Below, piece by piece: positions 50,453-59,954 of a DNA stretch of 64,000 nucleotides. The position numbers were made by a program, and so were the translations under genes. Position 1 is the stretch's first letter. Each line of letters begins with the position of its first letter. The notes beneath the pieces are model-generated. The model saw only the letters and a program-made list of their open reading frames with translations, did not search any database and was not told where the DNA came from. Source of the stretch: Sinorhizobium meliloti (lineage in GTDB: Bacteria > Pseudomonadota > Alphaproteobacteria > Rhizobiales > Rhizobiaceae); contig NZ_CP141213.1 in assembly GCF_035610345.1 (NCBI RefSeq), positions 124,001 to 188,000 on the forward strand, in the 5' to 3' direction.

Positions 50453-51949
50453 ATGACCGCCGTCTTTGCGCGCACAGCCTTTCACGACGCGTTAAAAAAC
50501 CTGAACGACCGGCAATTGCTGCGGGAGCTGGCCTATGTCGGCGGCCGCTGGGTTGCCGGCCGGGACGGCACATGCCTGGAGGTGAGCGACCCGGCCAGCG
50601 GCGCCGCCCTCGCCTTCGTCGCCTCGCTCGACGCTGCCCAGACCTCCGAGGCGATCGACGCGGCGGAAAAGGCATTCAGGTCCTGGCGCAACATGCTGCC
50701 GCAGGCGCGCGCCGCCATCCTGCGCAAATGGCACGACCTGATGCTCGAAGCCCGCGAGGACCTCGCCTTGTTGATGACCCTTGAACAGGGCAAGCCGCTT
50801 GCCGAGTCGCGCGGCGAGGTCGATTACGCGGCATCCTTCATCGAGTGGTATGCCGAGGAAGGCAAACGCCTCAATGCCGAAAGCGTGACGAGCCATCTTG
50901 CCGGGGCCGAAATGATCGTGCGCCGCGAAGCACTCGGCGTCGTCGGCATCGTCACGCCCTGGAACTTCCCTTCCGCGATGATCACCCGGAAGGCGGCCGC
51001 CGCCCTTGCCGCAGGCTGCACCGTGGTGGCGCATCCTTCCTCCGAAACCCCTCTTTCGGCTCTCGCCCTGGCCGAGCTCGGCGAGCGCGCCGGTCTTCCC
51101 GCAGGCGTCTTCAATGTCGTCACCGGCAAAGCCGCAACGATCGTCGGACGAATGTGCGAAGACGCACGGGTACGCGCCATGAGCTTCACCGGTTCTACCG
51201 AGATCGGCCGCCTGATCGCCTCCCAATGTGCGCCGACGATGAAGCGGCTGGTAATGGAGCTCGGCGGGCATGCCCCCCTGATCGTCTTTGCGGACGCGAA
51301 TGTCGAAAAAGCCGCCGATATTGCGATCGCCGCGAAGTTCGCGACGTCTGGACAAGATTGCCTTGCCGCCAATCGGATTTACGTCGAGCGGCCTGTTCTC
51401 AAGGCATTCCAGGAAGCTTTTGCCGCACGAATTGCCGGCCTGAAAGTCGGCTCCGGGATGGAGCCAGACACGGATATCGGTCCGCTGATGCACGAACGCG
51501 CCGTCGCCAAGGTCGAGGAACAGGTCGCGGACGCAGTGAAGCTGGGCGCCAGGCTTGCCGTCGGCGGCAAGCGCCACGCCGCCGGGCCGCTCTTTTTCCA
51601 GCCCACCCTTCTAACGGATGTGCCCGGCGAGGCGCTGATCATGCGCGATGAGACCTTCGGCCCCGTGGCGGCCGTAACCGCCTTCGACAGCGAAGACGAA
51701 GTGGTCGCGCGGGCGAACGACACGGAATACGGGCTCGTCGCCTATGTCGTGACCGAAAACGGCGCCCGCCAGATGCGGCTCGCCCGCGCCCTCGAATACG
51801 GTATGGTGGCAATCAATCGGGTTAAGATCACCGGCGGCCCGATCCCCTTCGGCGGCTGGAAACAATCGGGCCTCGGCCGGGAAGGCTCCCGCCATGGCAT
51901 GGAGGCCTTCACCGAGCTCAAATATCTCTGCATCGACACCGCTGCCTGA
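50453..51949 (+). CDS. doeC: Aldehyde dehydrogenase, probable aspartate-semialdehyde dehydrogenase DoeC (GabD-like)
   Basis: DoeC would oxidise L-aspartate-beta-semialdehyde to L-aspartate, the last step of ectoine breakdown. The 498-residue ALDH has catalytic C303 in TSGQDCLAANRIYV, general base E269 in VMELGGHAP and N171 in TPWNFPSAMI. Two usual residues differ: the cofactor-binding region reads VVAHPSSETP instead of VVKPAEETP, and MELGGH has His in place of Asn. Both may reflect this subfamily. AGGAG precedes the ATG at 50453. By sequence alone succinate-semialdehyde dehydrogenase is the alternative; context favours DoeC. Confidence 0.85.
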   Translation: MTAVFARTAFHDALKNLNDRQLLRELAYVGGRWVAGRDGTCLEVSDPASGAALAFVASLDAAQTSEAIDAAEKAFRSWRNMLPQARAAILRKWHDLMLEAREDLALLMTLEQGKPLAESRGEVDYAASFIEWYAEEGKRLNAESVTSHLAGAEMIVRREALGVVGIVTPWNFPSAMITRKAAAALAAGCTVVAHPSSETPLSALALAELGERAGLPAGVFNVVTGKAATIVGRMCEDARVRAMSFTGSTEIGRLIASQCAPTMKRLVMELGGHAPLIVFADANVEKAADIAIAAKFATSGQDCLAANRIYVERPVLKAFQEAFAARIAGLKVGSGMEPDTDIGPLMHERAVAKVEEQVADAVKLGARLAVGGKRHAAGPLFFQPTLLTDVPGEALIMRDETFGPVAAVTAFDSEDEVVARANDTEYGLVAYVVTENGARQMRLARALEYGMVAINRVKITGGPIPFGGWKQSGLGREGSRHGMEAFTELKYLCIDTAA

Positions 51950-52069
51950 CCGGGGCTGTTTCCAGCAAAACTGCGCAGCGATTTTGCGTCCGGAATTGGG
52001 TAAAAACAACAGGATAGGGCGTTTTCGCGGTTCGGCCGAAATGCTCCGGATTTCATGAAAGGAAAGACC

Positions 52070-53446
52070 ATGCTCGAAAGAAGCAACGAACTCACCGCCT
52101 GGGACCGCGACCACTTCTTCCATCCCTCGACCCATATGGGGATGCATGCGCGCGGCGAAACCCCGACCCGCGTGATCGGCGGCGGCGAAGGCGTCTACAT
52201 CACCGATATATCCGGCAAGCGCAGCCTCGATGCCTTTGCCGGCCTCTATTGCGTCAATGTCGGCTACGGCCGCCAGAAGATCGCCGACGCGATTGCCGAA
52301 CAGGCTAAGAACCTCGCCTACTACCATTCCTATGTGGGCCACGGCACCGAAGCGTCGATCCGGCTTTCCAAGATGATCATCGACCGGGCGCCGGAGGGCA
52401 TGAGCCGTGTCTATTTCGGACTTTCGGGCTCCGACGCCAACGAAACCAACATCAAGCTGATCTGGTACTACAACAACATTCTCGGCCGCCCGGAGAAGAA
52501 GAAGATCATTTCGCGTTGGCGCGGCTATCACGGCTCGGGCGTGATGACCGGCTCACTGACCGGCCTTCATCTCTTCCACAACGCCTTCGACCTGCCGCGG
52601 GCGCCGATCCTGCACACGGAAGCGCCCTACTACTTCCGCCGTCCCGATCGCTCGATGGGCGAAGAGCAATTCTCGCAGTATTGCGCAGACAAGCTGGAAG
52701 AGATGATCCTCGCCGAAGGTCCCGACACCGTTGCCGCCTTCATCGGCGAGCCGATCCTCGGCACCGGTGGCATCGTGCCGCCGCCGAAGGGCTATTGGGA
52801 GAAGATCCAGGCCGTCCTTCAGAAATACGATATCCTGCTTGCCGCCGACGAGGTGGTCACCGGCTTCGGCCGTCTCGGCACCATGTTCGGTTCCGACCAT
52901 TACGGCATCAAGCCGGACCTGATCACCATCGCCAAGGGGCTGACCTCCGCCTATGCGCCGCTTTCCGGCACGATCGTCTCCGACAAGCTCTGGCAGGTGC
53001 TGGTGAAGGGCTCGGACGAGCTCGGCGCCATCGGCCATGGCTGGACCTATTCGGCCCATCCGATCTGCGCTGCCGCCGGCATCGCGAACCTGGAACTGAT
53101 CGACGAACTCGGCATCGTCGAGAATGCCGGTTCGACGGGTGCCTATTTCCGGACCGAACTGGAAAAGGCCGTGGGCGATCATCGCCATGTCGGCGAAGTG
53201 CGCGGCGACGGCCTGATGGCGGCGATCGAGTTCGTCGAAGACCGCGATGATCGCGCCTTCTTCGATCCGGGCCGCAAGGTCGGACCGCAGGTCGCGGCAG
53301 CGCTCCTCGAACGGGGCGTCATCGGCCGCGCCATGCCGCAGGGTGACATTCTCGGCTTCGCGCCGCCGCTCTGCCTGACGCGAGACGAAGCCGACATCGT
53401 CGTCAAGGCGGCAGCCGAAGCCATCCAATCCGTACTCGGCCGCTGA
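52070..53446 (+). CDS. doeD: Class III aminotransferase, probable diaminobutyrate transaminase DoeD
   Basis: DoeD would convert L-2,4-diaminobutyrate to aspartate-beta-semialdehyde. The 458-residue class III PLP aminotransferase has FGLSGSDANETNIKLI (phosphate contacts), the RWRGYHGSG region, D260 in LLAADEVVTGFGR and PLP lysine K289 in ITIAKGLTSAYAP. Start at 52070 (AAAGGAAA upstream); an ATG five codons earlier is possible. It is 120 bp after doeC and 5 bp before the dehydrogenase gene. Broad omega-amino acid transaminase activity cannot be excluded. Confidence 0.87.
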   Translation: MLERSNELTAWDRDHFFHPSTHMGMHARGETPTRVIGGGEGVYITDISGKRSLDAFAGLYCVNVGYGRQKIADAIAEQAKNLAYYHSYVGHGTEASIRLSKMIIDRAPEGMSRVYFGLSGSDANETNIKLIWYYNNILGRPEKKKIISRWRGYHGSGVMTGSLTGLHLFHNAFDLPRAPILHTEAPYYFRRPDRSMGEEQFSQYCADKLEEMILAEGPDTVAAFIGEPILGTGGIVPPPKGYWEKIQAVLQKYDILLAADEVVTGFGRLGTMFGSDHYGIKPDLITIAKGLTSAYAPLSGTIVSDKLWQVLVKGSDELGAIGHGWTYSAHPICAAAGIANLELIDELGIVENAGSTGAYFRTELEKAVGDHRHVGEVRGDGLMAAIEFVEDRDDRAFFDPGRKVGPQVAAALLERGVIGRAMPQGDILGFAPPLCLTRDEADIVVKAAAEAIQSVLGR

Positions 53447-53451
53447 GGAAA

Positions 53452-54531
53452 ATGCGCATGATGCATTCGGTTCCGAAGACCATGACGGCGGTGCTTTTGA
53501 CGGGGCACGGCGGCTTGGAGAAGCTCGTCTACAGCCGGGACGTACCCGTCCCGGCTCCGGCTTCGGGCGAGGTGCTGATCAAGGTCACTGCCTGCGGCAT
53601 GAACAATACCGACGTCTGGGTGCGCGAAGGCGCCTATGGAACGGAGGACGATCCGTCCGCCGTCTCGACCTGGCGCCGCCACGGCAACACCCTGACCTTC
53701 CCGCGCATTCAGGGTACGGACACGGTCGGCCATATCGTCGCCGTCGGCGAAGGCGTCGACCGGGCGCGCATCGGCGAACGCGTCATGGTCGATTTCTCGA
53801 TCTACAACCGCGACGACGACAGTCTTGCCGACATCGATTACATGGGTCATGGCCGCGATGGCGGCTATGCCGAATATATGGCGCTTCCGGCCGAGAACGC
53901 CCATGTGGTCGCGACCGACCTGACCGATGTCGAGCTCGCCACCTTCTGCTGCGCCTATCTCACCGGCGAGCGAATGCTGGAACGGGCGCGGCTTGCCGCC
54001 GGCGAAACCGTGCTCGTGACCGGCGCCTCGGGTGGCGTCGGCTCCGCGATCGTCCAGCTCGCCCGCGCCCGTGGCGCCGTTCCGATCGCAGTTGCCGGAC
54101 CGGGCAAGGAAGCGGCGATGCTCGACATCGGCGCGCAGGCCGTCGTCACCCGCGGTCAAGGCGACCTCGCCGAAGCGGTGGAGGCGGCAAGCGGCGGCCG
54201 GCCGATCGATGTGGTCGCCGATCTCGTCGGCGGTCCCCTCTTCAACGACCTCCTGAAGATCCTGCGCCCGGAAGGCCGCTACACCACCGCCGGCGCAATT
54301 GCCGGGCCGGTCGTGCAGCTCGATCTCAGGACGATGTATCTGAAGCAGTTGGAGCTGCACGGATCGAGCCAGGGCAGCCGCGCCGATTTCCGCCGCCTCG
54401 TCCGTTATATCGAGGAGAGAAAGATCCGGCCGCTCGTCGGCGGCGTCTATCCGCTATCGGAATTCCATCGGGCACAGACGGACTTCATGGCGAAGAACTT
54501 CGTTGGCAAGCTCGTGGTCGTGCCTGATTAA
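53452..54531 (+). CDS. MDR-family zinc-type alcohol dehydrogenase/quinone oxidoreductase
   Basis: This 359-residue medium-chain reductase has a GroES-like N-terminal domain (GEVLIKVTACGMNNTDVWVR) and a Rossmann domain with VLVTGASGGVGSAIVQLA. It lacks the structural-zinc cysteine cluster, and the catalytic-zinc Cys is present in TACGMN but the usual His is not obvious. It therefore may be a zinc-free quinone-oxidoreductase type. It follows doeD by 5 bp and should be co-transcribed. No step in the known ectoine pathway requires it; a side reaction on the semialdehyde is conceivable. Confidence 0.82.
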   Translation: MRMMHSVPKTMTAVLLTGHGGLEKLVYSRDVPVPAPASGEVLIKVTACGMNNTDVWVREGAYGTEDDPSAVSTWRRHGNTLTFPRIQGTDTVGHIVAVGEGVDRARIGERVMVDFSIYNRDDDSLADIDYMGHGRDGGYAEYMALPAENAHVVATDLTDVELATFCCAYLTGERMLERARLAAGETVLVTGASGGVGSAIVQLARARGAVPIAVAGPGKEAAMLDIGAQAVVTRGQGDLAEAVEAASGGRPIDVVADLVGGPLFNDLLKILRPEGRYTTAGAIAGPVVQLDLRTMYLKQLELHGSSQGSRADFRRLVRYIEERKIRPLVGGVYPLSEFHRAQTDFMAKNFVGKLVVVPD

Positions 54532-54573
54532 GGGCACAACGGCGCGGGGCGGCAGAGCCGACCAAGTACGCCC

Positions 54574-54606
54574 CCTCTGCCCTGTCGATGGCCGGCAGGG
54601 CAGAGG
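54574..54606. terminator. Hairpin between convergent MDR and GST genes
   Basis: CCTCTGCCCTG (54574-54584) pairs perfectly with CAGGGCAGAGG (54596-54606) around an 11-nt loop. It lies between two convergent genes and can act in both directions. T-runs are absent. Confidence 0.5.
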
Positions 54607-54639
54607 CGGTCAGCGCTCTGGATCATTCCTGATCCCGTT

Positions 54640-55266
54640 TTAGCTCTGAAGGCTCGCAACGGCCTCCGCAATGCGCTGCGGCGCCCTGGGACGCGCATAC
54701 ATCCGTTCCAGATATGCTTTCAGATTTGGAAAGCTGTCGATCAGCCCGTTTTCGTTGCCCCAGTCCAGGACATAGGCTGTGACGCAGTCGGCCACGGTTA
54801 TGTTGTCGCCGACGATGAACGCGCGCCCGTCCATGTGCCGGTCAAGCACTGCTGCCATGGCCGCGAATTCCTCTCTGGCGAGAGCGATATCTTCAGGCAG
54901 GCGCTTGTCTTCGGGATAAAGAAATGTGTGCTTGGCTATCCGCCATAGCGGCTGTTCTAGTTCGGTAACCGCGAACAGAGACCATCGATATGCCTGCGCC
55001 CTTTCCTTCAGGTCCGCTGGCATAAGGCCTTTGTCACCATACTTTTCCGCCAGATACATGACGATCGCGGCGGATTCCGTGAGGACGAAGTCGCCGTCGA
55101 CCAGCACCGGAAGCTTGCCCGCCGGGTTGAGGCGCAGGAAATCCGGGTGAAGGTTCTCGCCGGCCAGAATGTTGACGCGCACGAACTCGAACTCCGCATC
55201 CAGCTCCTGAAGCGCCCAAAGCGCGCGAAGCGAGCGCGTCGGACCTAATCCATATAATTTCAACAT
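54640..55266 (-). CDS. Glutathione S-transferase
   Basis: This 208-residue cytosolic GST has a thioredoxin-like N-terminal domain (LKLYGLGPTRSLRALWALQE, then GKLPVLVDGDFVLTESAAIV with the cis-Pro and the ES glutathione-binding pair). An all-helical C-terminal domain follows with the conserved ITVADCVTAYVLDW N-capping box. The catalytic Ser/Thr is likely within GPTRS. It is a single gene between ectoine and ugp genes. Substrate unknown. Confidence 0.9.
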   Translation of the reverse strand: MLKLYGLGPTRSLRALWALQELDAEFEFVRVNILAGENLHPDFLRLNPAGKLPVLVDGDFVLTESAAIVMYLAEKYGDKGLMPADLKERAQAYRWSLFAVTELEQPLWRIAKHTFLYPEDKRLPEDIALAREEFAAMAAVLDRHMDGRAFIVGDNITVADCVTAYVLDWGNENGLIDSFPNLKAYLERMYARPRAPQRIAEAVASLQS

Positions 55267-55390
55267 CTCGGGTCTCCTGATTTTTCGCCATCGTCGACAT
55301 GGCTACCCACAAGGACGTCGGAGGAAAGGCCGTGCCGACAAGGGATTGCAGAAAACCTGGCGAGCGGGGCGCGCCCTTACCCCTTTCGCG

Positions 55391-56440
55391 TTATGAACGC
55401 CGGCCGGCGGCGTCGAACCAATGCAGGCTTTCCGGCGCCGCGGCGACTTCGACCTCCTCGTCAATGGCTATGCGGGAACGGCCGGCAACCCTGAAGACAA
55501 GCGGCTCGCCGTTCGCCAGGGTGCCGTGCACATAGCTTTCGGCGCCGACGAGTTCCACGGCGCCGACGCGCACGCGGGCTCTGAAACGGTCGCCGCCGTC
55601 CGCGGCACCGGCGAGGGTAATGTCCTCAGGTCGGATTCCAATTGTCGCAAGCCCCGGCTTCCCGACGAGCGCCGCCGGAGCGGTCCAGGCGGCATTGCCG
55701 GTATCGACATCGAGAAGGTTCATCGACGGCGAGCCGATGAAAGTTGCGACGAATGCCGTCGCCGGCTTCTCGTACAGCTCGATCGGCGTACCGACCTGCT
55801 CGATCCTGCCCCCATTCAAGACCACCAGGCGGTCGGCGAGCGTCATCGCTTCAAGCTGATCGTGGGTGACGTAGACGCTGGTCGTGCCTAGCGCCCGTTG
55901 AAGGCGCTTGATTTCGACACGCATCTGGACCCTGAGCTTGGCGTCGAGGTTCGAGAGAGGCTCGTCGAACAGGAAGGCCGCAGGCTCGCGGACGATGGCG
56001 CGCCCCATGGCCACGCGCTGGCGCTGCCCGCCTGAAAGCTGGCGGGGCTTTCGATCCAGGAAGGGCTCTATCTCCAGGGACTTCGCCGCCTTGGCTATCC
56101 GGCGTTCGATTTCTTCCTTCGGCGTGTTGCGGTTCTTCAGGCCATAGCTGAGATTCTGACGCACCGTCATATGCGGATAGAGCGCGTAGTTCTGAAAGAC
56201 CATCGCAATGTCGCGCTCGGATGGCTCCAGTCCGTTGACGACGCGGTCGCCGATGGAGATCTCGCCTGACGTGATGCTCTCGAGCCCCGCGATCATCCTC
56301 AGCAGCGTCGATTTTCCGCAGCCGGAAGGGCCGACGAGCACGATGAACTCGCCGTCGGCTATCGCAAGCGAAACGCCGCGGATCGCGGCGATGTCGCCGT
56401 GATAGGTCTTGTGGACATCCTTGAGAGTGATCGTTGCCAT
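55391..56440 (-). CDS. ugpC: sn-glycerol-3-phosphate ABC transporter ATPase UgpC
   Basis: This 349-residue CUT1-type ATPase has Walker [10 protein letters not shown] (37-45), signature [15 protein letters not shown] (from 135), Walker [13 protein letters not shown] and a C-terminal TOBE/OB regulatory part with TIGIRPEDI. The ATG overlaps the ugpE stop (TAATG). By family it energises the UgpAE permease. CUT1 ATPases can be exchanged among sugar systems, so specificity comes from the linked genes. Confidence 0.92.
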   Translation of the reverse strand: MATITLKDVHKTYHGDIAAIRGVSLAIADGEFIVLVGPSGCGKSTLLRMIAGLESITSGEISIGDRVVNGLEPSERDIAMVFQNYALYPHMTVRQNLSYGLKNRNTPKEEIERRIAKAAKSLEIEPFLDRKPRQLSGGQRQRVAMGRAIVREPAAFLFDEPLSNLDAKLRVQMRVEIKRLQRALGTTSVYVTHDQLEAMTLADRLVVLNGGRIEQVGTPIELYEKPATAFVATFIGSPSMNLLDVDTGNAAWTAPAALVGKPGLATIGIRPEDITLAGAADGGDRFRARVRVGAVELVGAESYVHGTLANGEPLVFRVAGRSRIAIDEEVEVAAAPESLHWFDAAGRRS

Positions 56441-57288
56441 TACTTCTCCGTTTCGACGAGGCCCTTGACGAACCAGCGCTGCATCAGGACGACCACAGCG
56501 ACAGGCGGGATGATCGCGAGGATGGCGGTCACCATGACGTAGTTCCACGGGGTCGACGCATCCGTGAAATCGACCATCTTTCTCAGGGCGATGATGATCG
56601 TGTTCATCCGGCTGTCATTCGTGACCAGCAGCGGCCAGAGATATTGCGTCCAGCCGTAGATGAAGAGGATCACGAAAAGTGCCGCGATATTCGTCTTTGA
56701 AAGCGGCAGCAGAATATCCCGCATGAAGCGGAACGGCCCGGCATTGTCGATTCGGGCCGCTTCGACGAGCTCGCCCGGTATGGTGAGAAAGAACTGCCGG
56801 AAAAGAAAGGTGGCCGTCGCCGAGGCCATCAGGGGAAGCGTCAGCCCCGCATAGGTGTCGATCAGTCCGAGATCGACGATCACCTTGTAGGTCGGCAGGA
56901 TCCGCACTTCCACGGGGAGCATCAGCGTGATGAAGATCATCCAGAAGAAGGCCATGCGCAGCGGGAAGCGGAAGAATACGATGGCGAAGGCCGAGAGGAA
57001 GGAAATGACGATCTTGCCGACGGCGATCGCGATCGCCACCACGAATGTGTTGAACAGCAAGCGTTCCAGGCTGACGCCGACCACGCGCTCGACGCCACCG
57101 GAAAGCGCTTCGCCATAATTCTCGGCAAGCCGCGTGCCGGGAACGAGCGGCATCGGCGGCCGGATGATCTCGACCGAACTCATGCTCGAGGCGACGAAGG
57201 TGTAATAGATCGGGAAGACCACGATGATGATGCCGATGATCAGCATCAGGTGCCCGATGAGGTTGGATATGGGGCGTTTTTCAATCAT
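56440..57288 (-). CDS. ugpE: sn-glycerol-3-phosphate ABC transporter permease UgpE
   Basis: This 282-residue CUT1 permease has six helices, the standard length for UgpE. Landmarks are [20 protein letters not shown] at the N-terminus and the EAA loop [20 protein letters not shown] before ILLPLSKTN. The start at 57288, eight bases after the ugpA stop, is chosen over an upstream TTG. The [11 protein letters not shown] block near the C-terminus is UgpE-like. Confidence 0.92.
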   Translation of the reverse strand: MIEKRPISNLIGHLMLIIGIIIVVFPIYYTFVASSMSSVEIIRPPMPLVPGTRLAENYGEALSGGVERVVGVSLERLLFNTFVVAIAIAVGKIVISFLSAFAIVFFRFPLRMAFFWMIFITLMLPVEVRILPTYKVIVDLGLIDTYAGLTLPLMASATATFLFRQFFLTIPGELVEAARIDNAGPFRFMRDILLPLSKTNIAALFVILFIYGWTQYLWPLLVTNDSRMNTIIIALRKMVDFTDASTPWNYVMVTAILAIIPPVAVVVLMQRWFVKGLVETEK

Positions 57289-57296
57289 TGGCGATT

Positions 57297-58178
57297 TCAA
57301 CCATAGTGGACACGCCTTTCGACGAACCGGAACTGAAAGGCGGTAAGGCCTATGACGATCGCCATGAGGATCACGGACTGGGCCGCGGACGAGCCGAGGT
57401 TCAGATTGACGAAGCCGTCGTTATAGACCTTGTAGACCAGGGTTTCCGTCGCCCTCGCCGGCCCGCCGCCCGTCACCGAGTGGATGATGCCGAAGGTATC
57501 GAAGAAGGCGTAGACGGTGTTGACCACCAGCAGGAAAAAGGTCGTCGGCGCCAGAAGCGGGAAGATGATCGTCCAGAAACGCCGGGTGCCGCGCGCTCCG
57601 TCGATCGCCGCCGCTTCGATGAGCGACTTGGGTATGGCCTGGAGCCCGGCGACGAAGAAGAGAAAATTGTAGCTGATCTGTTTCCAGGCCGCGGCAACGA
57701 CGATCAGGATCATGGCGTGATTGCCGTTCAGCAACGGATCCCAATGAATGCCGTTGCGCCTCAGCATGTAGGCGAAGGTGCCCATCGCCGGATTGAACAT
57801 GAAGAGCCACAGCATACCCGCGACGGCCGGTGCCACGGCATAGGGCCAGATCAGCAGGGTGCGATAGAAGGTCTTGCCGCGCACGACACGGTCGGCGGCC
57901 GTGGCGAGAAGCAGGGCGACGCCCATCGCCAGCAGCGCGGTGAGAATGCTGAAGATCACCGTGACCTTCAGCGAGTTGAGATAATTCGCCTCCGAAAGCA
58001 CGGCGCTGAAGTTTGCAAAACCGACGAAGCCGCTTTTGAGGCCGAACGGGTCTTCACGGATCACCGATTGGTAGAGCGCCTGGCTTGCCGGCCAGAAGAA
58101 GAAGACGATCGTCAACACGATCTGCGGAGCGACGAGCAGGTAAGGGAGGATTTTGTTCGGAAAGACGACACGCTGCAC
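57297..58178 (-). CDS. ugpA: sn-glycerol-3-phosphate ABC transporter permease UgpA
   Basis: This 293-residue CUT1 permease has six helices: [20 protein letters not shown] opens helix 1, and the EAA loop reads [39 protein letters not shown] is UgpA-typical. The probable start is the GTG at 58178 with AGGAG seven bases upstream; a TTG two codons earlier is less well placed. A 115-bp gap with a hairpin separates it from ugpB. Confidence 0.92.
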   Translation of the reverse strand: MQRVVFPNKILPYLLVAPQIVLTIVFFFWPASQALYQSVIREDPFGLKSGFVGFANFSAVLSEANYLNSLKVTVIFSILTALLAMGVALLLATAADRVVRGKTFYRTLLIWPYAVAPAVAGMLWLFMFNPAMGTFAYMLRRNGIHWDPLLNGNHAMILIVVAAAWKQISYNFLFFVAGLQAIPKSLIEAAAIDGARGTRRFWTIIFPLLAPTTFFLLVVNTVYAFFDTFGIIHSVTGGGPARATETLVYKVYNDGFVNLNLGSSAAQSVILMAIVIGLTAFQFRFVERRVHYG

Positions 58179-58258
58179 AAGCAATCTCCTGGATCACGAT
58201 GATCTGGGGCCGGATCGGCCCGAGATCACGTCAGGGTGGCATGACCGCAGAAGCACGA

Positions 58259-58276
58259 CGCCGTCGAGCGACGGCG
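58259..58276 (-). other. Intercistronic hairpin between ugpB and ugpA
   Basis: CGCCGTCG (58259-58266) and CGACGGCG (58269-58276) are perfect 8-bp arms around AG, in practice a 7-bp stem with a 4-nt loop. It follows the ugpB stop by 17 bp. No T-run follows. It is suited to raising the ratio of binding protein to permease. Confidence 0.5.
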
Positions 58277-58293
58277 CCGGGCACCTGCTTCGA

Positions 58294-59586
58294 TCAATTG
58301 CTGATTGCTGCTGCGATTGCGGCGTCGCCGCGTTCGACCGCCTTGTCAAGCGCCGTCTTGGCATCCTGTTGCCCGGACAGCATCGCTTCGAACTCCTCGT
58401 TGAGGATGTCCCGAACCTGGGGCAGGTTGACCAGCCGGACGCCCTTCGAGTTTTCGGTCGGCGCCTTGCCCATCATCTGCAGGAGCGGCGTTTCGCGCCC
58501 GGGGTTCTTCTCGTAGAAGCCCGACTTCTTCGTTTCCTCGTAGGCGGCCATCGTGACCGGCATATAGCCCGAGACCTGGTGCAGCTTGGCTTGAATCTCG
58601 GTCTGAGAAAGGAAGTTGAAGAACTCCGCTACGCCCTTGTATTCCTCGTCGGACTTGCCGGCGAATACCCAGAGGCTCGCTCCGCCGGGAATCGTGTTCT
58701 GCGGACCGTGACCCTCGTAATAGGGCAGTTGCCCGATACCGTAGTTCACGCCGCTCTTGGCGATGTCGCCGAGACCGCCCGAAGACTCGGTCAGGATGGC
58801 ACATTCACCTGAGGTGAAGAGTTGCTTTGCCTCCGAGGTGCGCCCGCCATAGCGGAAGGCGCCCTCCTTGGCGAGATCCGCAATGGCCTGAAAATGCTCC
58901 ACGTAAAGCGGCGCATTGATCTGCAGCTTCACGTCGGTGCCGCCGAGGCCGTTTTCATTGGTTCCGTAGGGCACGTTGTTCCAGGCCGCGAAGTTCTCCG
59001 TCTGGATCCACGTCAACCAGGTCGACGTCATTCCGCAAGGCGCCGCACCGCTCGTCTTGATCTTCTTCGCCGCTTCGAAGACTTCCGGCCAGGTCTTCGG
59101 CGGGTTATCGACGTTCAGGCCCGCCTTCTGAAAAGCGTCCTTGTTGTAATAAAGGATTGGCGAGGAGGAGTTGTACGGAAAGGACAGCATCGTTCCGTCC
59201 GGCTTCGAATAATAGGCGACGATCCCGGGCAGATATTGCGACTTGTCGAAGGTGAAGCCGCCCTTCTGGAGGATCTCCGCTGCCGGCACGATCGCACCCT
59301 CGGCGGCCATCATCGTGCCGCTGCCGGCATCGAACACCTGAATGATCGCCGGCGGCTGCTTCGACCGGAAAGCCGCGATCCCGGCATTTAGCGTCTCGGG
59401 ATAGGTGCCCTTGAACACAGGCACCACCTTGTAGGTGCTCTGGCTCGCGTTGAACTCCTTGGTGAGTTCCTCGATCATTTCGTTGTTGGCACCCGTCATT
59501 GCGTGCCACCACTGCAGTTCCGTGGCGGCCTGCGCCTGAAAAGCGAAACCGAAGGCAATGGTCGTGGAAATGGAAATCAACCGCAT
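58294..59586 (-). CDS. ugpB: sn-glycerol-3-phosphate-binding protein UgpB
   Basis: This 430-residue periplasmic receptor (SBP family 1) has a signal peptide (1-20) cut near QAQA. The mature start ATELQWWHAMTGANNEMIEE is a hallmark of UgpB. AAWNNVPYGTNENG, GGASLWVFAGKSDEEYKGVA and QVSGYMPVTMAAYEET are also characteristic. The ATG at 59586 has GGAGGAGA upstream. It is the first gene of ugpBAEC. In many bacteria the operon answers to phosphate starvation or carbon source, but I could not identify a convincing PHO box. Confidence 0.94.
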   Translation of the reverse strand: MRLISISTTIAFGFAFQAQAATELQWWHAMTGANNEMIEELTKEFNASQSTYKVVPVFKGTYPETLNAGIAAFRSKQPPAIIQVFDAGSGTMMAAEGAIVPAAEILQKGGFTFDKSQYLPGIVAYYSKPDGTMLSFPYNSSSPILYYNKDAFQKAGLNVDNPPKTWPEVFEAAKKIKTSGAAPCGMTSTWLTWIQTENFAAWNNVPYGTNENGLGGTDVKLQINAPLYVEHFQAIADLAKEGAFRYGGRTSEAKQLFTSGECAILTESSGGLGDIAKSGVNYGIGQLPYYEGHGPQNTIPGGASLWVFAGKSDEEYKGVAEFFNFLSQTEIQAKLHQVSGYMPVTMAAYEETKKSGFYEKNPGRETPLLQMMGKAPTENSKGVRLVNLPQVRDILNEEFEAMLSGQQDAKTALDKAVERGDAAIAAAISN

Positions 59587-59954
59587 AATATTCTCCTCCC
59601 TTGTACTCAACCAAACCCGAGACGCTCGCAGACACTCCCGATGTCAAGCGAACCACTCGTCTTCCTCTCCACTGCGTCTTCCCTTGAATCCCGATGATTC
59701 CAAGACAAAAACATGCAGCAAATCAAAGTGCTACAGCCACCTTTTCGCATCCAGCACCGCCTCGATCCAAATAGAGTAGAGCTGGCCATTGTCGAGAGCC
59801 CTCGCGGAGAGGGTCTTAAGACTCTTCCACCGGGAGAGTGCCGCATAAAAAGCGCAGGTCAAGTCAAAAGGAACATCTTCCTTGCCGCAATTGTTTTGGC
59901 GTCGGACGCAGGCGGGTGCGAATAGCGGCTCGCCCGGGAAGATTGTGAGGACGA
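59587..59954. promoter_or_regulatory. Divergent intergenic region upstream of ugpB
   Basis: This 368-bp region separates ugpB (minus) from the SDR-DoxX gene (plus). It must hold both promoters. I searched by eye for CTGTCAT-type PHO-box repeats and CRP-like dyads and found none I would defend. No small gene is evident. Confidence 0.4.

Noticed and set aside
59587..59954. PHO box upstream of ugpB
   Set aside because: Expected for some ugp operons, but no pair of CTGTCAT-like repeats with 11-bp spacing could be found.
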